Assembly: GCF_003944765.1 (NCBI RefSeq)
Contig: NZ_RWIU01000006.1
Coordinates: 1-64,000 of the forward strand
From: Hymenobacter perfusus
Lineage (GTDB): Bacteria; Bacteroidota; Bacteroidia; Cytophagales; Hymenobacteraceae
Length of the DNA: 64,000 bases
Direction of reading: 5' to 3'
In this document: piece by piece, positions 17,224 to 25,264 of the stretch
Layout: the number at the start of each line of letters is the position of its first letter
How positions within the stretch are numbered: position 1 is the first letter of the stretch
Position numbers and translations under genes: made by a program
The notes under the pieces: model-generated
Told to the model about the DNA's origin: nothing
Database searches by the model: none
The model's input: only the letters and a program-made list of their open reading frames with translations

Positions 17224-17649
17224 ATGCTCAACCACTTGACCGAAAAAACTGTTCCTTCTCTTTTGCTTCGTGCTGCTTTTACGGGGCTGATGGCGCTGGC
17301 TTGCACCAGCTGTGGCCATGATCTGCCGGCACTCCCCGGCTTCGATGCAGCCACCTGGCGCGCCGATTCCTACGGCTGCCAGAACCGCCGCCGCCAGCTG
17401 CTGCCCGTGCTCGAAAAGCACCGAAACGCCCTATACGGCTCCCGAATCAATGACATCACCGCGTTACTGGGCCACCCCGACGAAGAGGAGCTCGGCGAGC
17501 AAAGCGACAAAGTATATATTTACTACGTGACCCCTGGCTTGCACTGCGCCCCCGGCCACCCGCGCTCCGGCAGCAACAGAATGCTTCTGCGAAGCGGAGC
17601 AACCGGTACCATTACCGAAATTATTCTACCGGTAATCAAAGACAAATAA
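17224..17649 (+). CDS. Small lipoprotein, possibly SmpA/BamE-like
   Basis: A 141-residue protein with a hydrophobic N-terminus and lipobox (ALACTSC). The mature part has ITALLGHPDEEELGEQSDKV followed by YIYYV, resembling the SmpA/BamE pattern in which a helix ends in a LGxPD motif before beta strands. Four cysteines remain in the mature chain. The match is weak and no role can be claimed. It is followed by an A+T-rich spacer and a strong hairpin. Confidence 0.55.
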   Translation: MLNHLTEKTVPSLLLRAAFTGLMALACTSCGHDLPALPGFDAATWRADSYGCQNRRRQLLPVLEKHRNALYGSRINDITALLGHPDEEELGEQSDKVYIYYVTPGLHCAPGHPRSGSNRMLLRSGATGTITEIILPVIKDK

Positions 17650-17721
17650 ATATAACTATTACAATATTTATCATTATTAACCTGTCACACTACCCGGCTC
17701 CTGCTGGTACAGTAATACAGC

Positions 17722-17758
17722 AACGGCCGCTTCTCTCGTCAGAGAAGCGGCCGTTTTT
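17722..17758. terminator. Strong bidirectional terminator between converging genes
   Basis: AACGGCCGCTTCTCT and AGAGAAGCGGCCGTT form a perfect 15-base stem around CGTC, with TTTT following on the plus strand. Confidence 0.9.
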
Positions 17759-17785
17759 ACTTTACACAAACTACTTTATGCAGCC

Positions 17786-18190
17786 TTACCCAAGCCCTCC
17801 ATCGGTAGAGTTGGTTGGCTGAGCGGGCATTACATCACGGTGCTGCTCGTTGTGAAATAGGCTTAGCTGCGAGGGGGTGAGGATGCGGCTACACTCCGTT
17901 TCGTACTGCGACTCCAGTTCCGCCAGTTTGGCGGTTCGCTCCATAAGGTCGTCGTGGTATTGCCACTGAATTTCTTCGGTACGGGCCAGCTTGATCTTAT
18001 TGACGGCTCGCAGCTGAATAAACTGGGCTTCATTTAGTTGTAGTTGCTGGCTCATGGAACGCGTCAGCTCCTCTACCTGAGCGGTAGAAGGCTCCGCAAT
18101 GCCGGGACGCTCAGCGTATCGGTCTTTCATCTGGGCATGCGCGGCGGTGCCAAAGGCAGCCAGTAAACAGGTCAGGACAAGAGCTTTCAT
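17786..18190 (-). CDS. Spy/CpxP-like small periplasmic protein (paralogue 1 of 4)
   Basis: A 134-residue protein with a signal peptide (LTCLLAAFGTAAHA). The mature part is helical: TRSMSQQLQLNEAQFIQLR, then a long charged helix and YETECSRILTPSQLSLFHNE. The pattern (a helix ending in LNEAQ, then L..IL.P.QL..F) resembles Spy/CpxP-type periplasmic chaperone-like proteins and matches three tandem paralogues at 32.4-33.7 kb. This copy is the most divergent. An A+T-rich leader of about 130 bases lies upstream, as for two of the other copies. Confidence 0.65.
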   Translation of the reverse strand: MKALVLTCLLAAFGTAAHAQMKDRYAERPGIAEPSTAQVEELTRSMSQQLQLNEAQFIQLRAVNKIKLARTEEIQWQYHDDLMERTAKLAELESQYETECSRILTPSQLSLFHNEQHRDVMPAQPTNSTDGGLG

Positions 18191-18466
18191 GGGAAAACGG
18201 TGGAAAGCGGGCAGGTTTGAGAGCATAGGTATGTAGTGGGCAACCAACCAAGCGGCAACGTAAAAGATTCCACTTCATCCCTATTATTTCTATCCAAAAA
18301 TACGTGGTTTAAAGCATAATCACAATCTTTTTAAACAAAATAAGACAATTATTTATTGAAATAATTAATACAAATAACTCTATACCGCATATTCTCCTTC
18401 CCCTTTTATGCATACCAGCCGGCCTTTGGGGCCGGCTGGTGGCAATTGTTGGCATAATGAGGACAA
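18191..18466. other. A+T-rich leader of the Spy-like gene and hairpin
   Basis: The 18250-18410 part is strongly A+T-rich compared with its surroundings and lies upstream of the minus-strand gene at 17786-18190, so it may be a promoter region. A hairpin of ACCAGCCGGCC and GGCCGGCTGGT at 18414-18440 lies just beyond the stop of the next minus-strand gene and may terminate it. Confidence 0.5.
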
Positions 18467-18940
18467 CTACTCGAGTCCAGTCATTGGCTTGTGGTCTGGG
18501 CTCTTGTAGTACTGCATGGCAATCAGCGAGATAATCATGCCCGACATGGCTCCCTGCAGGATAATGGCCAGGAAGGCAATGGTTACCGAGAGGTCGAAGC
18601 CGAACAGGTCCTGCGCCCGGATGCCGTCCATGATATGGCGGTTCAGCACCCCGGCGTACAGAATAAAGAAGAAGCTGAATGCCACCGAGGCCACAGCCGC
18701 CGTGATAATACCTGTGGCAAAGCCGTGCAGATAGGGCATCCGGCCGTGCCGGAACCGCTTATAGTGCGCAATGGCCATACAGATACCCACGGCCAGAATC
18801 ACGCCGTTCAGGAAGCTCAGCTCAATCCGCTCGGCCAAGCCGAACAGGGAGGCAATAATGAAGTATATAATCATGCCGCCGGCCGTGAACAGGCCATACC
18901 GCACCCCATTGGTTTCGGGGGTAATGTGGGGAGTTGCCAT
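18467..18940 (-). CDS. DUF4199 integral membrane protein
   Basis: A 157-residue protein with four hydrophobic segments, starting after NGVRYGLFTAGGMIIYFIIA. The NGVRYGL start, the helix with GICMAIAHYKRFRHG, and the final helix with GAMSGMIISLIAM fit the DUF4199 family, which is typical of Bacteroidota and has no known function. The gene stands alone between two intergenic regions. Confidence 0.85.
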   Translation of the reverse strand: MATPHITPETNGVRYGLFTAGGMIIYFIIASLFGLAERIELSFLNGVILAVGICMAIAHYKRFRHGRMPYLHGFATGIITAAVASVAFSFFFILYAGVLNRHIMDGIRAQDLFGFDLSVTIAFLAIILQGAMSGMIISLIAMQYYKSPDHKPMTGLE

Positions 18941-19243
18941 ACGCTGATCGAATTAAGAAGTTGGAAGAGAAACCGGGCGGACGACTATGCCCGGAACTAC
19001 CGGCGGGAAGTTGCTTGTTGCAACTTCGTCCTCCCGCTCTGCTCCCGGCCCTGGCCCGCTTCCTTTTTTATACCGCCCTGACCGGTAGGTTGTTGTGTGT
19101 TTCGGGCTTTTTTTTCGGCGCGGCGCTATTCTGTTCCGGGCAATTCCGGGGAGGCGGGGCATTTTGCGTACTTTTGCGGGCCGGGAATCAGCTGCACTGC
19201 TCTTTACCGGCCATTTTCGGGATTTTTCCGCCTTACTTCACCT
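18941..19243. other. Divergent intergenic region with a -7 promoter box
   Basis: About 300 bases between the start codons of the DUF4199 and ABC-F genes. TACTTTTG at 19169-19176 matches the Bacteroidota -7 element and lies 67 bases upstream of the ABC-F start. No convincing -33 TTG and no gene was seen. Confidence 0.5.
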
Positions 19244-20866
19244 ATGATCAGCACCTCCAACGTAAGCCTGCGCTACGGCAAGCGCGTATTGTTTGAAGAC
19301 GTTACCATCAAGTTCATGCCCGGCAACGTGTATGGCCTCATCGGGGCCAACGGCGCGGGTAAGTCCACGTTTCTGAAAATTCTCTCGGGCGAGATTGAGC
19401 CCAACACCGGCTCGGTGGATATGCCCAAGGGCGCCCGCCTCTCGGTCTTGAAGCAGGACCAGTTTGCGGCCGATGCTTTCCCCGTGCTCCAGACCGTGAT
19501 TATGGGCCACACGCGCTTGTGGAAGGTGATGGAGGAAAAAGATGCCCTCTACGCCAAGGCCGACTTCTCGGACGCCGACGGCGAGCGGGCCGCTGAGCTG
19601 GAAGGCGAGTTTGCCGACCTCGAAGGCTGGAACGCCGAGTACGAAGCCGCCGAGTTGCTCTCGGGCCTCGGCATCGGCGAAGACAAGCACCACACCCTGA
19701 TGGCCGACCTGGGTACCTCCGACAAGGTGCGCGTGCTGCTGGCCCAGGCCCTGTTCGGTAACCCCGACGTGCTGCTGCTGGACGAACCAACCAACGGCCT
19801 CGACGCCGAGACCGTGCTGTGGCTGGAGAACTTCCTCGACTCGTTCCAGAATACGGTAATTGTAGTAAGCCACGACCGACACTTCCTCGACGCGGTGTGT
19901 AACTACATGGCCGACCTCGACTTCTCGAAAATCACCATGTACCCCGGCAACTACTCGTTCTGGTACGAGTCGTCGCAGCTGGCTTTGCGCCAGCGCCAGG
20001 ATATTAATAAGAAGACCGAAGACAAGCGCAAGGAACTGGAAGAATTCGTGCGCCGCTTCTCGGCTAACGCTTCCAAGTCCAAGCAGGCTACCTCGCGGCA
20101 GAAACTGCTCCAGAAGCTCACGCTGGAAGAAATCAAGCCCAGCTCGCGCAAGTACCCTTACATTGCCTTCAAGCCCGAGCGCGAGGCTGGCAACCAGCTG
20201 CTGACGGTGGACAACCTGAGCAAGTCGGTGGACGGGCAGGTGGTTTTCCGCAACGTGTCCTTCGCGCTGGACAAGAAGGACAAAGTGGCCATCATCGGCC
20301 GCGACGACCGGGCCGCTTCCCTCCTGTTCGACGTGCTGTTTGAGCAGGTGAAGGCCGAAACCGGCGACTTCAAGTGGGGCACCACCATCACGCCCAGCTA
20401 CTTCCCCAAGGAAAACACCGAGTTCTTCGATACCAACCTGAACCTGGTGGATTGGCTGCGCCAGTACAGCACCGAGAAGGATGAATCCTTCATCCGGGGC
20501 TTCCTGGGCCGTATGCTGTTCTCGGGTGAGGAGTCGCAGAAAAAAAGCAACGTGCTGAGCGGGGGCGAGAAAGTGCGCTGCATGCTTTCCAAAATGATGA
20601 TGGAAGGCGGCAACGTACTCGTACTCGACGACCCAACGAACCACCTGGACCTGGAGAGCATCACGGCCCTGGATAACTCCCTGCGCGAGTTCAACGGCAC
20701 GCTGCTGTTCGCCTCCCATGATTTGCAGGTAATTCAGTCGGTAGCCAACCGCATCATTGAGCTGACGCCCACGGGCATCATCGACCGGCGCATGAGCTAC
20801 GAGGAATATCTGGCTGACGAAAACATTCGGGCTCAGCGCCAGCGCATGTATCAATTGGTATCGTAA
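19244..20866 (+). CDS. ABC-F family ATPase with degenerate second P-loop
   Basis: A 540-residue soluble protein with two ABC domains, resembling the YbiT branch of translation-associated ABC-F factors. Domain 1 has LIGANGAGKSTFLK (P-loop), LLLDEPTNGLD (Walker B) and a switch His in VVSHDRHFLD. A charged helical linker (about residues 240-310) follows. In domain 2 the P-loop position reads VAIIGRDDRAASLLFD, lacking the GKS/T core, whereas LSGGEKVRCML and VLVLDDPTNHLD are present, with Asp in place of the usual catalytic Glu. Members act on ribosomes. The ATG at 19244 is where similarity begins; upstream in-frame residues are not conserved-looking. Confidence 0.9.
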   Translation: MISTSNVSLRYGKRVLFEDVTIKFMPGNVYGLIGANGAGKSTFLKILSGEIEPNTGSVDMPKGARLSVLKQDQFAADAFPVLQTVIMGHTRLWKVMEEKDALYAKADFSDADGERAAELEGEFADLEGWNAEYEAAELLSGLGIGEDKHHTLMADLGTSDKVRVLLAQALFGNPDVLLLDEPTNGLDAETVLWLENFLDSFQNTVIVVSHDRHFLDAVCNYMADLDFSKITMYPGNYSFWYESSQLALRQRQDINKKTEDKRKELEEFVRRFSANASKSKQATSRQKLLQKLTLEEIKPSSRKYPYIAFKPEREAGNQLLTVDNLSKSVDGQVVFRNVSFALDKKDKVAIIGRDDRAASLLFDVLFEQVKAETGDFKWGTTITPSYFPKENTEFFDTNLNLVDWLRQYSTEKDESFIRGFLGRMLFSGEESQKKSNVLSGGEKVRCMLSKMMMEGGNVLVLDDPTNHLDLESITALDNSLREFNGTLLFASHDLQVIQSVANRIIELTPTGIIDRRMSYEEYLADENIRAQRQRMYQLVS

Positions 20867-20885
20867 GTACGTTACTACAAGCATT

Positions 20886-21662
20886 ATGAAACGACTCTTG
20901 TTCCTGATGCTGATAAGTGGGGCCGGCCTGGTTGGGCTGGCCCCTACCGTTTCAGCCCAAACCACCGATACTACCCGCACGGTAAAGCCCCAGTTGAACA
21001 CGGCCCCGCCCGGTGGCGCCCCGGCACCCGCGCCCCGGCAGCCGGCTCCCGTGTACCAGCCCGCGCCCACGCCCCCCGTTGCCCCCGACCCGAACATGCC
21101 GGCCTCTAACCAGCCATTCGACCCCAACCGCCCCTCGGGCATGGATTTGCCCCAGCGGCCTGGCGTGGCCCCACCGCCCCCACCCTTGCGCAAGTATTTT
21201 CTGTACACCAACTTTGGCCTGGGATTCAGTAGCCTGTACGGGTTCAGCCAGTTCAGCGCCAGCCTGGCCCCGGCCATCGGGTACCGGTTTACGGAGCGGT
21301 TTGCCGCCGGGCCGGGCATTTCCTACGCTTACAACAGCTACTCTCTGCGTGGGACTGATGGCATCAAAACCAGCAGTTTGGGCGTGAAAGGCTTTGCCCA
21401 GTTCATTGCCTATAAGGAGTTCTTTCTGCACGCCGAATACGAGGTGACCCAGGCAGAAGTACTGTATCAGGACCAGAATACCGGTCAGCTCTTCAAGCGC
21501 AAGCTCAACGTGCGCACGCCCCTGGCCGGGGCTGGCTACCGTACCCGCTTCAGCGACCGGGCCGCCGCCGACATTGTGGTACTCTACAACTTCAACGACG
21601 GATTCGAGGATATTTACGGGCAGCCGGTTATCCGCTTCAGCTTCCTGTTCGATCTGAAATAG
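20886..21662 (+). CDS. Outer-membrane beta-barrel protein with Pro-rich N-terminal region
   Basis: A 258-residue exported protein. A signal peptide ending SAQ is followed by about 75 residues very rich in Pro and Ala, then an eight-strand-like barrel: YFLYTNFGLGFSS, SASLAPAIGYRF, FAAGPGISYAYNSY, KGFAQFIAYKEFFLHAEYE, AGAGYRTRF and a last strand ending FSFLFDLK. The alternating aromatic pattern and terminal strand indicate an outer-membrane barrel. It starts 19 bases after the ABC-F gene, so they may be cotranscribed. Function unknown. Confidence 0.75.
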   Translation: MKRLLFLMLISGAGLVGLAPTVSAQTTDTTRTVKPQLNTAPPGGAPAPAPRQPAPVYQPAPTPPVAPDPNMPASNQPFDPNRPSGMDLPQRPGVAPPPPPLRKYFLYTNFGLGFSSLYGFSQFSASLAPAIGYRFTERFAAGPGISYAYNSYSLRGTDGIKTSSLGVKGFAQFIAYKEFFLHAEYEVTQAEVLYQDQNTGQLFKRKLNVRTPLAGAGYRTRFSDRAAADIVVLYNFNDGFEDIYGQPVIRFSFLFDLK

Positions 21663-21680
21663 CCTTCCCGCTGGCACAAC

Positions 21681-21715
21681 AAAAAGCCCCGCTCATTGCT
21701 GAGCGGGGCTTTTTG
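21681..21715 (+). terminator. Rho-independent terminator after the outer-membrane barrel gene
   Basis: AAAAAGCCCCGCTC and GAGCGGGGCTTTTT form a perfect 14-base stem around ATTGCT. A-rich and T-rich flanks suit termination in both directions, including for the small minus-strand gene at 21768. Confidence 0.93.
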
Positions 21716-21767
21716 TGTTTTTCGGACAGGGTAAATTCCACCTACCAAAGTGGAAGTCAGAGGGGAG

Positions 21768-21938
21768 TTAGACTACCCGGCCGCCGCGAATAACACGCAG
21801 CAGAATGGCGATGATGGCAATAACCAACAGGATGTGGATCAAACCGTTACCGGCAATACCGGTACCGAGTACACCGAAGAAGCCCAGGGCCCAGATGATG
21901 ATCAGGATGACGGCGATGATATACAGTAGATTTCCCAT
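21768..21938 (-). CDS. lmo0937-family small membrane protein (56 residues)
   Basis: The reverse strand reads MGNLLYIIAVILIIIWALGF and continues through a Gly-rich turn (VLGTGIAGNGLIH) into a second helix (ILLVIAIIAILLRVIRGG). This matches the lmo0937-type short proteins of Bacteroidota and Firmicutes, with a conserved WALGFF end to helix 1. They are small stress-associated membrane proteins of unknown function. It is too short for ordinary length cut-offs. Confidence 0.85.
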   Translation of the reverse strand: MGNLLYIIAVILIIIWALGFFGVLGTGIAGNGLIHILLVIAIIAILLRVIRGGRVV

Positions 21939-22278
21939 GATGAAAGGAGAGCGTAAAGGGTGAAAAGGGAGAGAGGAATAGAGCGGTTCCGGCAGGTACT
22001 GGGTGAAGTCTGCCTCGGAAGCCGTTCTGCGGATTTGTACGCGGGGGTCGTGCCAAAAGGTTTATAAACCCGTCGTATTTTTTTCATACTTGGACGGCGG
22101 CAGCGGCTAAAACCGCCGCTAAACCCTGTGCAAGCGGTTTTGTTACGCCAAAAAAACCGCTTGTACTCCACCGCTATTCTGGTAGTACCGGCCTTGAGGC
22201 AGCCCGGATTTCGGGTTAGCTTTGCAGCAGTTTTCCCGGGCTTCGGCCCATTTCCCACCCACTCTTTCTTTTCACGAT
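21939..22278. other. Divergent intergenic region with paired hairpins
   Basis: Upstream of two divergent genes. It holds a 14-base inverted repeat (GTGCAAGCGGTTTT at 22128 and AAAACCGCTTGTAC ending 22166, one mismatch) and a shorter pair around GCGGCTAAAACCGC at 22100-22120. The promoter of the dehydrogenase gene lies at the right end. Confidence 0.5.
22194..22224 (+). promoter_or_regulatory. Promoter of the 3-hydroxyacyl-CoA dehydrogenase gene
   Basis: TTG at 22194-22196 and TAGCTTTG at 22217-22224 are separated by 20 bases, matching the Bacteroidota promoter pattern, 55 bases upstream of the start codon. Confidence 0.6.
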
Positions 22279-23166
22279 ATGAACGTTGCCGTAATTGGCT
22301 CGGGCACGATGGGCAATGGCATTGCCCACGTTTTTGCCCAGCACGGTTTCTCCGTTGCCCTGATTGACGTCAGCCAGAACGCCCTCGACAAAGGCCTCGC
22401 CACCATCGGCAAGAACCTGGACCGCCAGGTAACCAAGGGCAGCCTCTCGGCCGACGACAAAACGGCCACCCTGGGCCGCCTCACTTCCTTCACCAGCATT
22501 GCCGAGGGCGTCCGCACCGCCGATTTAGTAGTAGAAGCCGCCACCGAGAACGTGGAACTGAAGCTCAACATCTTTCGGGAGCTGGACCAGCACGCCCCGG
22601 CCGGGGCCATTCTGGCGTCCAACACGTCGTCTATTTCCATCACCCGCATTGCGGCCGTCACACAGCGGCCCGCGCAGGTTATTGGCATGCACTTCATGAA
22701 TCCGGTGCCGGTGATGAAGCTGGTGGAGGTTATCCGGGGCTACGCTACTTCCGATGAGGTGACGCGGCGCGTGATGGACCTCTCGCGGGAGCTGGGCAAA
22801 ACGCCCACCGAGGTAAACGACTACCCCGGCTTCGTGGCCAACCGCATCCTGATGCCCATGATCAACGAGGCCATCTACAGTCTGTTCGAGGGTGTGGCCG
22901 GCGTGGAGGAAATTGACACGGTGATGAAGCTGGGCATGGCCCACCCCATGGGGCCGCTGCAGCTGGCCGATTTTATCGGACTGGATGTGTGCCTGGCTAT
23001 CCTGCGGGTGCTGCACGATGGCCTGGGCAACCCTAAATACGCCCCCTGCCCCCTGCTAGTAAACATGGTAACGGCTGGCCGCCTGGGCGTGAAGTCGGGC
23101 GAAGGATTCTACTCCTGGACCCACGGCACCAAAGACCTGGTGCTAGCCGAGCGGTTCCGCAAGTAA
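22279..23166 (+). CDS. 3-hydroxybutyryl-CoA / 3-hydroxyacyl-CoA dehydrogenase
   Basis: A 295-residue NAD(P)-dependent dehydrogenase that interconverts 3-hydroxyacyl-CoA and 3-ketoacyl-CoA. The Rossmann domain starts VAVIGSGTMGNGIAHVFA with the GxGxxG motif. Catalytic motifs are SNTSSISIT, GMHFMNPVPVMKLVEVI (catalytic His) and the C-terminal dimerisation domain with DYPGFVANRILMPMINEA and GMAHPMGPLQLADFIGLD. Length fits the short HBD/PaaH-like enzymes rather than FadB. The ATG at 22279 is preceded by a matching promoter. Confidence 0.95.
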   Translation: MNVAVIGSGTMGNGIAHVFAQHGFSVALIDVSQNALDKGLATIGKNLDRQVTKGSLSADDKTATLGRLTSFTSIAEGVRTADLVVEAATENVELKLNIFRELDQHAPAGAILASNTSSISITRIAAVTQRPAQVIGMHFMNPVPVMKLVEVIRGYATSDEVTRRVMDLSRELGKTPTEVNDYPGFVANRILMPMINEAIYSLFEGVAGVEEIDTVMKLGMAHPMGPLQLADFIGLDVCLAILRVLHDGLGNPKYAPCPLLVNMVTAGRLGVKSGEGFYSWTHGTKDLVLAERFRK

Positions 23167-23540
23167 ATCACAGATGTTGCAGATAACTGGATGACGTTGA
23201 TTCAGGTTCTGCTGATTCGCGGTGCCTGCGGTATATAACGAAGCCCTTCCCGACTACCCGGGAGGGGCTTTTTGCTTCCCGGAAGCGGCCCCGGCCTTAG
23301 CAACTGGCCCTACCGCAACTCTGGAAGCCGCCCTAAGCAAGTCGGCAGGCACTTTGGCAACTGCTGAGACAGCCCTCAGTGTTGCCTGGGGCAATCCGGC
23401 GGGCGGTAGCGCGTAGTAGCGCTACCAGTCGTTTTGGCGGCGCGGGAGGAGGACGGCAAGCTGGCTTCAGCGAAACTTTTGCGGCGGAAATTCGCTTATA
23501 CAGGTTCAGTTTTTGACTCTGACACCTGACTCGTATTTTA
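23167..23540. other. Intergenic region with terminator
   Basis: About 370 bases. It holds a terminator at 23241-23273; the remainder includes an Ala-rich open frame (from about 23222) that reads across the terminator and shows no protein-like pattern, so it is not called as a gene. No repeat or promoter could be supported upstream of msrA. Confidence 0.55.
23241..23273 (+). terminator. Rho-independent terminator after the dehydrogenase gene
   Basis: AAGCCCTTCCCG pairs with CGGGAGGGGCTT (one G-T pair), followed by TTT. Confidence 0.8.
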
Positions 23541-24074
23541 ATGGAACAAGCAACATTTGGCGGCGGCTGCTTCTGGTGCACCGAAGCCGTATTTCAGAAT
23601 CTGAAAGGCGTAGAAAAAGTAGTATCGGGCTATACCGGCGGGCGTATTGCTAACCCCACGTATAAAGAGGTGTGTAGCGGCCTCACGGGCCACAACGAGG
23701 TAATTCAAATCACCTTCGACCCGGCCGTCATCAGCTACGAGGAGTTGCTGGAGGTGTTCTGGAAAACCCACGACCCCACTACCCTCAACCGCCAGGGCAA
23801 TGATGCCGGCACCCAGTACCGCTCGGGCATTTATGCCCACAACGAGGAGCAGCAGCACACAGCAGAAGCATACAAGCAGAAGCTCACCGACGCTAACGCC
23901 TTCGACGGTGGCCCCATCACCACCGAAATTCTGCCCCTCACGGTTTTCTACCCGGCCGAGGCCTACCACCAGAACTATTACAACCTTAACGGCTCCCAGC
24001 CTTACTGCCAGTTTGTAGTAAAAAGCAAAGTGGATAAGGTGAAAGCCGTATTCGGTGACAAGCTGAAAGCTTAG
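23541..24074 (+). CDS. msrA: Peptide-methionine (S)-S-oxide reductase MsrA
   Basis: A 177-residue enzyme that reduces methionine-S-sulfoxide in proteins using thioredoxin. It begins with the diagnostic MEQATFGGGCFWCTEAVFQN, where the first Cys of GCFWCTE is catalytic. VSGYTGGRIANPTY, GHNEVIQITFDP, and DAGTQYRSGIY (substrate pocket) follow. The usual extra recycling Cys near the C-terminus may be that in SQPYCQFV. No signal peptide, so cytoplasmic. Confidence 0.97.
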   Translation: MEQATFGGGCFWCTEAVFQNLKGVEKVVSGYTGGRIANPTYKEVCSGLTGHNEVIQITFDPAVISYEELLEVFWKTHDPTTLNRQGNDAGTQYRSGIYAHNEEQQHTAEAYKQKLTDANAFDGGPITTEILPLTVFYPAEAYHQNYYNLNGSQPYCQFVVKSKVDKVKAVFGDKLKA

Positions 24075-24082
24075 AAGAGCAG

Positions 24083-24170
24083 TGAGATTATAAGAAGTGA
24101 GAGGTGAGACTTTCGTTCAGGCAATGCGCCAAATGAACGAAAGTCTCACCTCTCACTTCTTATAATCTCA
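24083..24170. repeat. Perfect 37-base inverted repeat between converging genes
   Basis: Arms 24083-24119 and 24134-24170 are exact reverse complements over 37 bases, with a 14-base loop. The left arm begins TGAGATTATAAGAAGTGAGA and is composed of purine-rich words (AAGTGAGA, GGTGAGA). It lies between msrA and the unknown gene at 24186, whose stop codons both face it. It is far longer than a normal terminator stem. Confidence 0.9.
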
Positions 24171-24185
24171 CTTCTGCTAAAGGCC

Positions 24186-24992
24186 CTACGCCTGTTCCGG
24201 CAGGTCAATCTTGAAGGGGCCATGCTCGCGGCCGAGGGCATAGAACAGTGCCACCTGGTTCATCAGGGTGCGGGCGTAGAGGTCAAGGGCGCGGGTTTCG
24301 AGAATCTGGTTGTTCTTCACCATGATGAAGCTTACCAGCTCTCCCGGATACGCGCCATCTTCGCCCAGCGGTGGAATAGCCTCAAAGGGTGAGAAGTTCT
24401 TCACCGGCAGAAAGTCCCCTTTGGGCAGTTCCATCAGGGTTTTCTCCCCGTACGGAATGAAGCCTTTCAGGTGCGAGTAGCGGTAGTGCGGGTTCCAGAT
24501 CCAGCTGCCGTTGAAAATGTAGTACTCATCCACCCCGAAGCGCAGGAACTCGCGCAGCGACACGTTTACGCCGATACGCCAGTTGGTACGCTCCTCCAGG
24601 GTTTGTTTGATAATGGCCAGGCGCGTGGGGTCGGGCGTATCGGTGAAAGCCTGCGTGAGGCGGGCCTGCACCACCAGTTCGCAGCCGGCGTACAGGTTGA
24701 TGAGCTGCTGCCGCCACGCGTTCTGAGCGCCCAGCTGATAGGCATCGGCCCGGGTAAACTCGAAGAAATTGTGGGTATACGGGCCAGCCAGGGCCACACC
24801 GTCGCGGCCGGTAGCATCGGCCCACTCCACCAGGAAGCAGTGGTGCATGCGGGCATCCACCCAGGGCAGTTCCCGGTTAAAGGCCACGCGGGTCTGGATG
24901 GTATCGGGTTCAACGCCCAGTTCCTGGGCTATATAGTCGCGCACTTCGTCGCGGGCCTGGGCGGCCGATACAACTGGTTTCAGGGTACTCAT
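24186..24992 (-). CDS. Conserved-looking cytoplasmic protein, unknown function
   Basis: A 268-residue soluble protein without signal or membrane segment. It has an N-terminal helical part with ARDEVRDYIAQELGV, then FLVEWADATGRDGVALAGPY, an internal Trp/Tyr-rich segment (DEYYIFNGSWIWNPHYRYSH), and a C-terminal helix with ARTLMNQVALFYALGREHG. I do not recognise the family. The ATG at 24992 (MSTLKPVV) is favoured over an in-frame start 39 bases upstream. It lies downstream of dapD on the same strand, with about 270 bases between. Confidence 0.65.
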   Translation of the reverse strand: MSTLKPVVSAAQARDEVRDYIAQELGVEPDTIQTRVAFNRELPWVDARMHHCFLVEWADATGRDGVALAGPYTHNFFEFTRADAYQLGAQNAWRQQLINLYAGCELVVQARLTQAFTDTPDPTRLAIIKQTLEERTNWRIGVNVSLREFLRFGVDEYYIFNGSWIWNPHYRYSHLKGFIPYGEKTLMELPKGDFLPVKNFSPFEAIPPLGEDGAYPGELVSFIMVKNNQILETRALDLYARTLMNQVALFYALGREHGPFKIDLPEQA

Positions 24993-25264
24993 CAAGCAAA
25001 GAGAAAGAATAGACGTCCGGCCCAGCCCCAACCGGTAGCGGGCGCGGCTCTACAATGTTAAGCAGTTAATCACGGATTTAAACGGTTTTTTCGGATTTCC
25101 CGGATTCGGTCAGCCCGGCTGCGCGGCCCGGCTACCGATGGCGGCGGCCTTTCCCCACAAAAAAACGCCCGGCCGGCTACGGGCAGCCAGCCGGACGTGT
25201 ACTTAGCGGAAAGCTGGTTTCACCTGCTTCGTAAAAACTGGTGGCTCCGTCCGGAGTTCTTGCT

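Noticed and set aside
19238..21319. A long minus-strand open frame of about 690 codons
   Set aside because: It lies antisense to the ABC-F and outer-membrane barrel genes, which have clear family motifs. Long antisense frames are expected in G+C-rich DNA.
23222..23416. A 64-codon Ala-rich open frame
   Set aside because: It runs through a terminator hairpin and shows no signal, fold pattern or start context.
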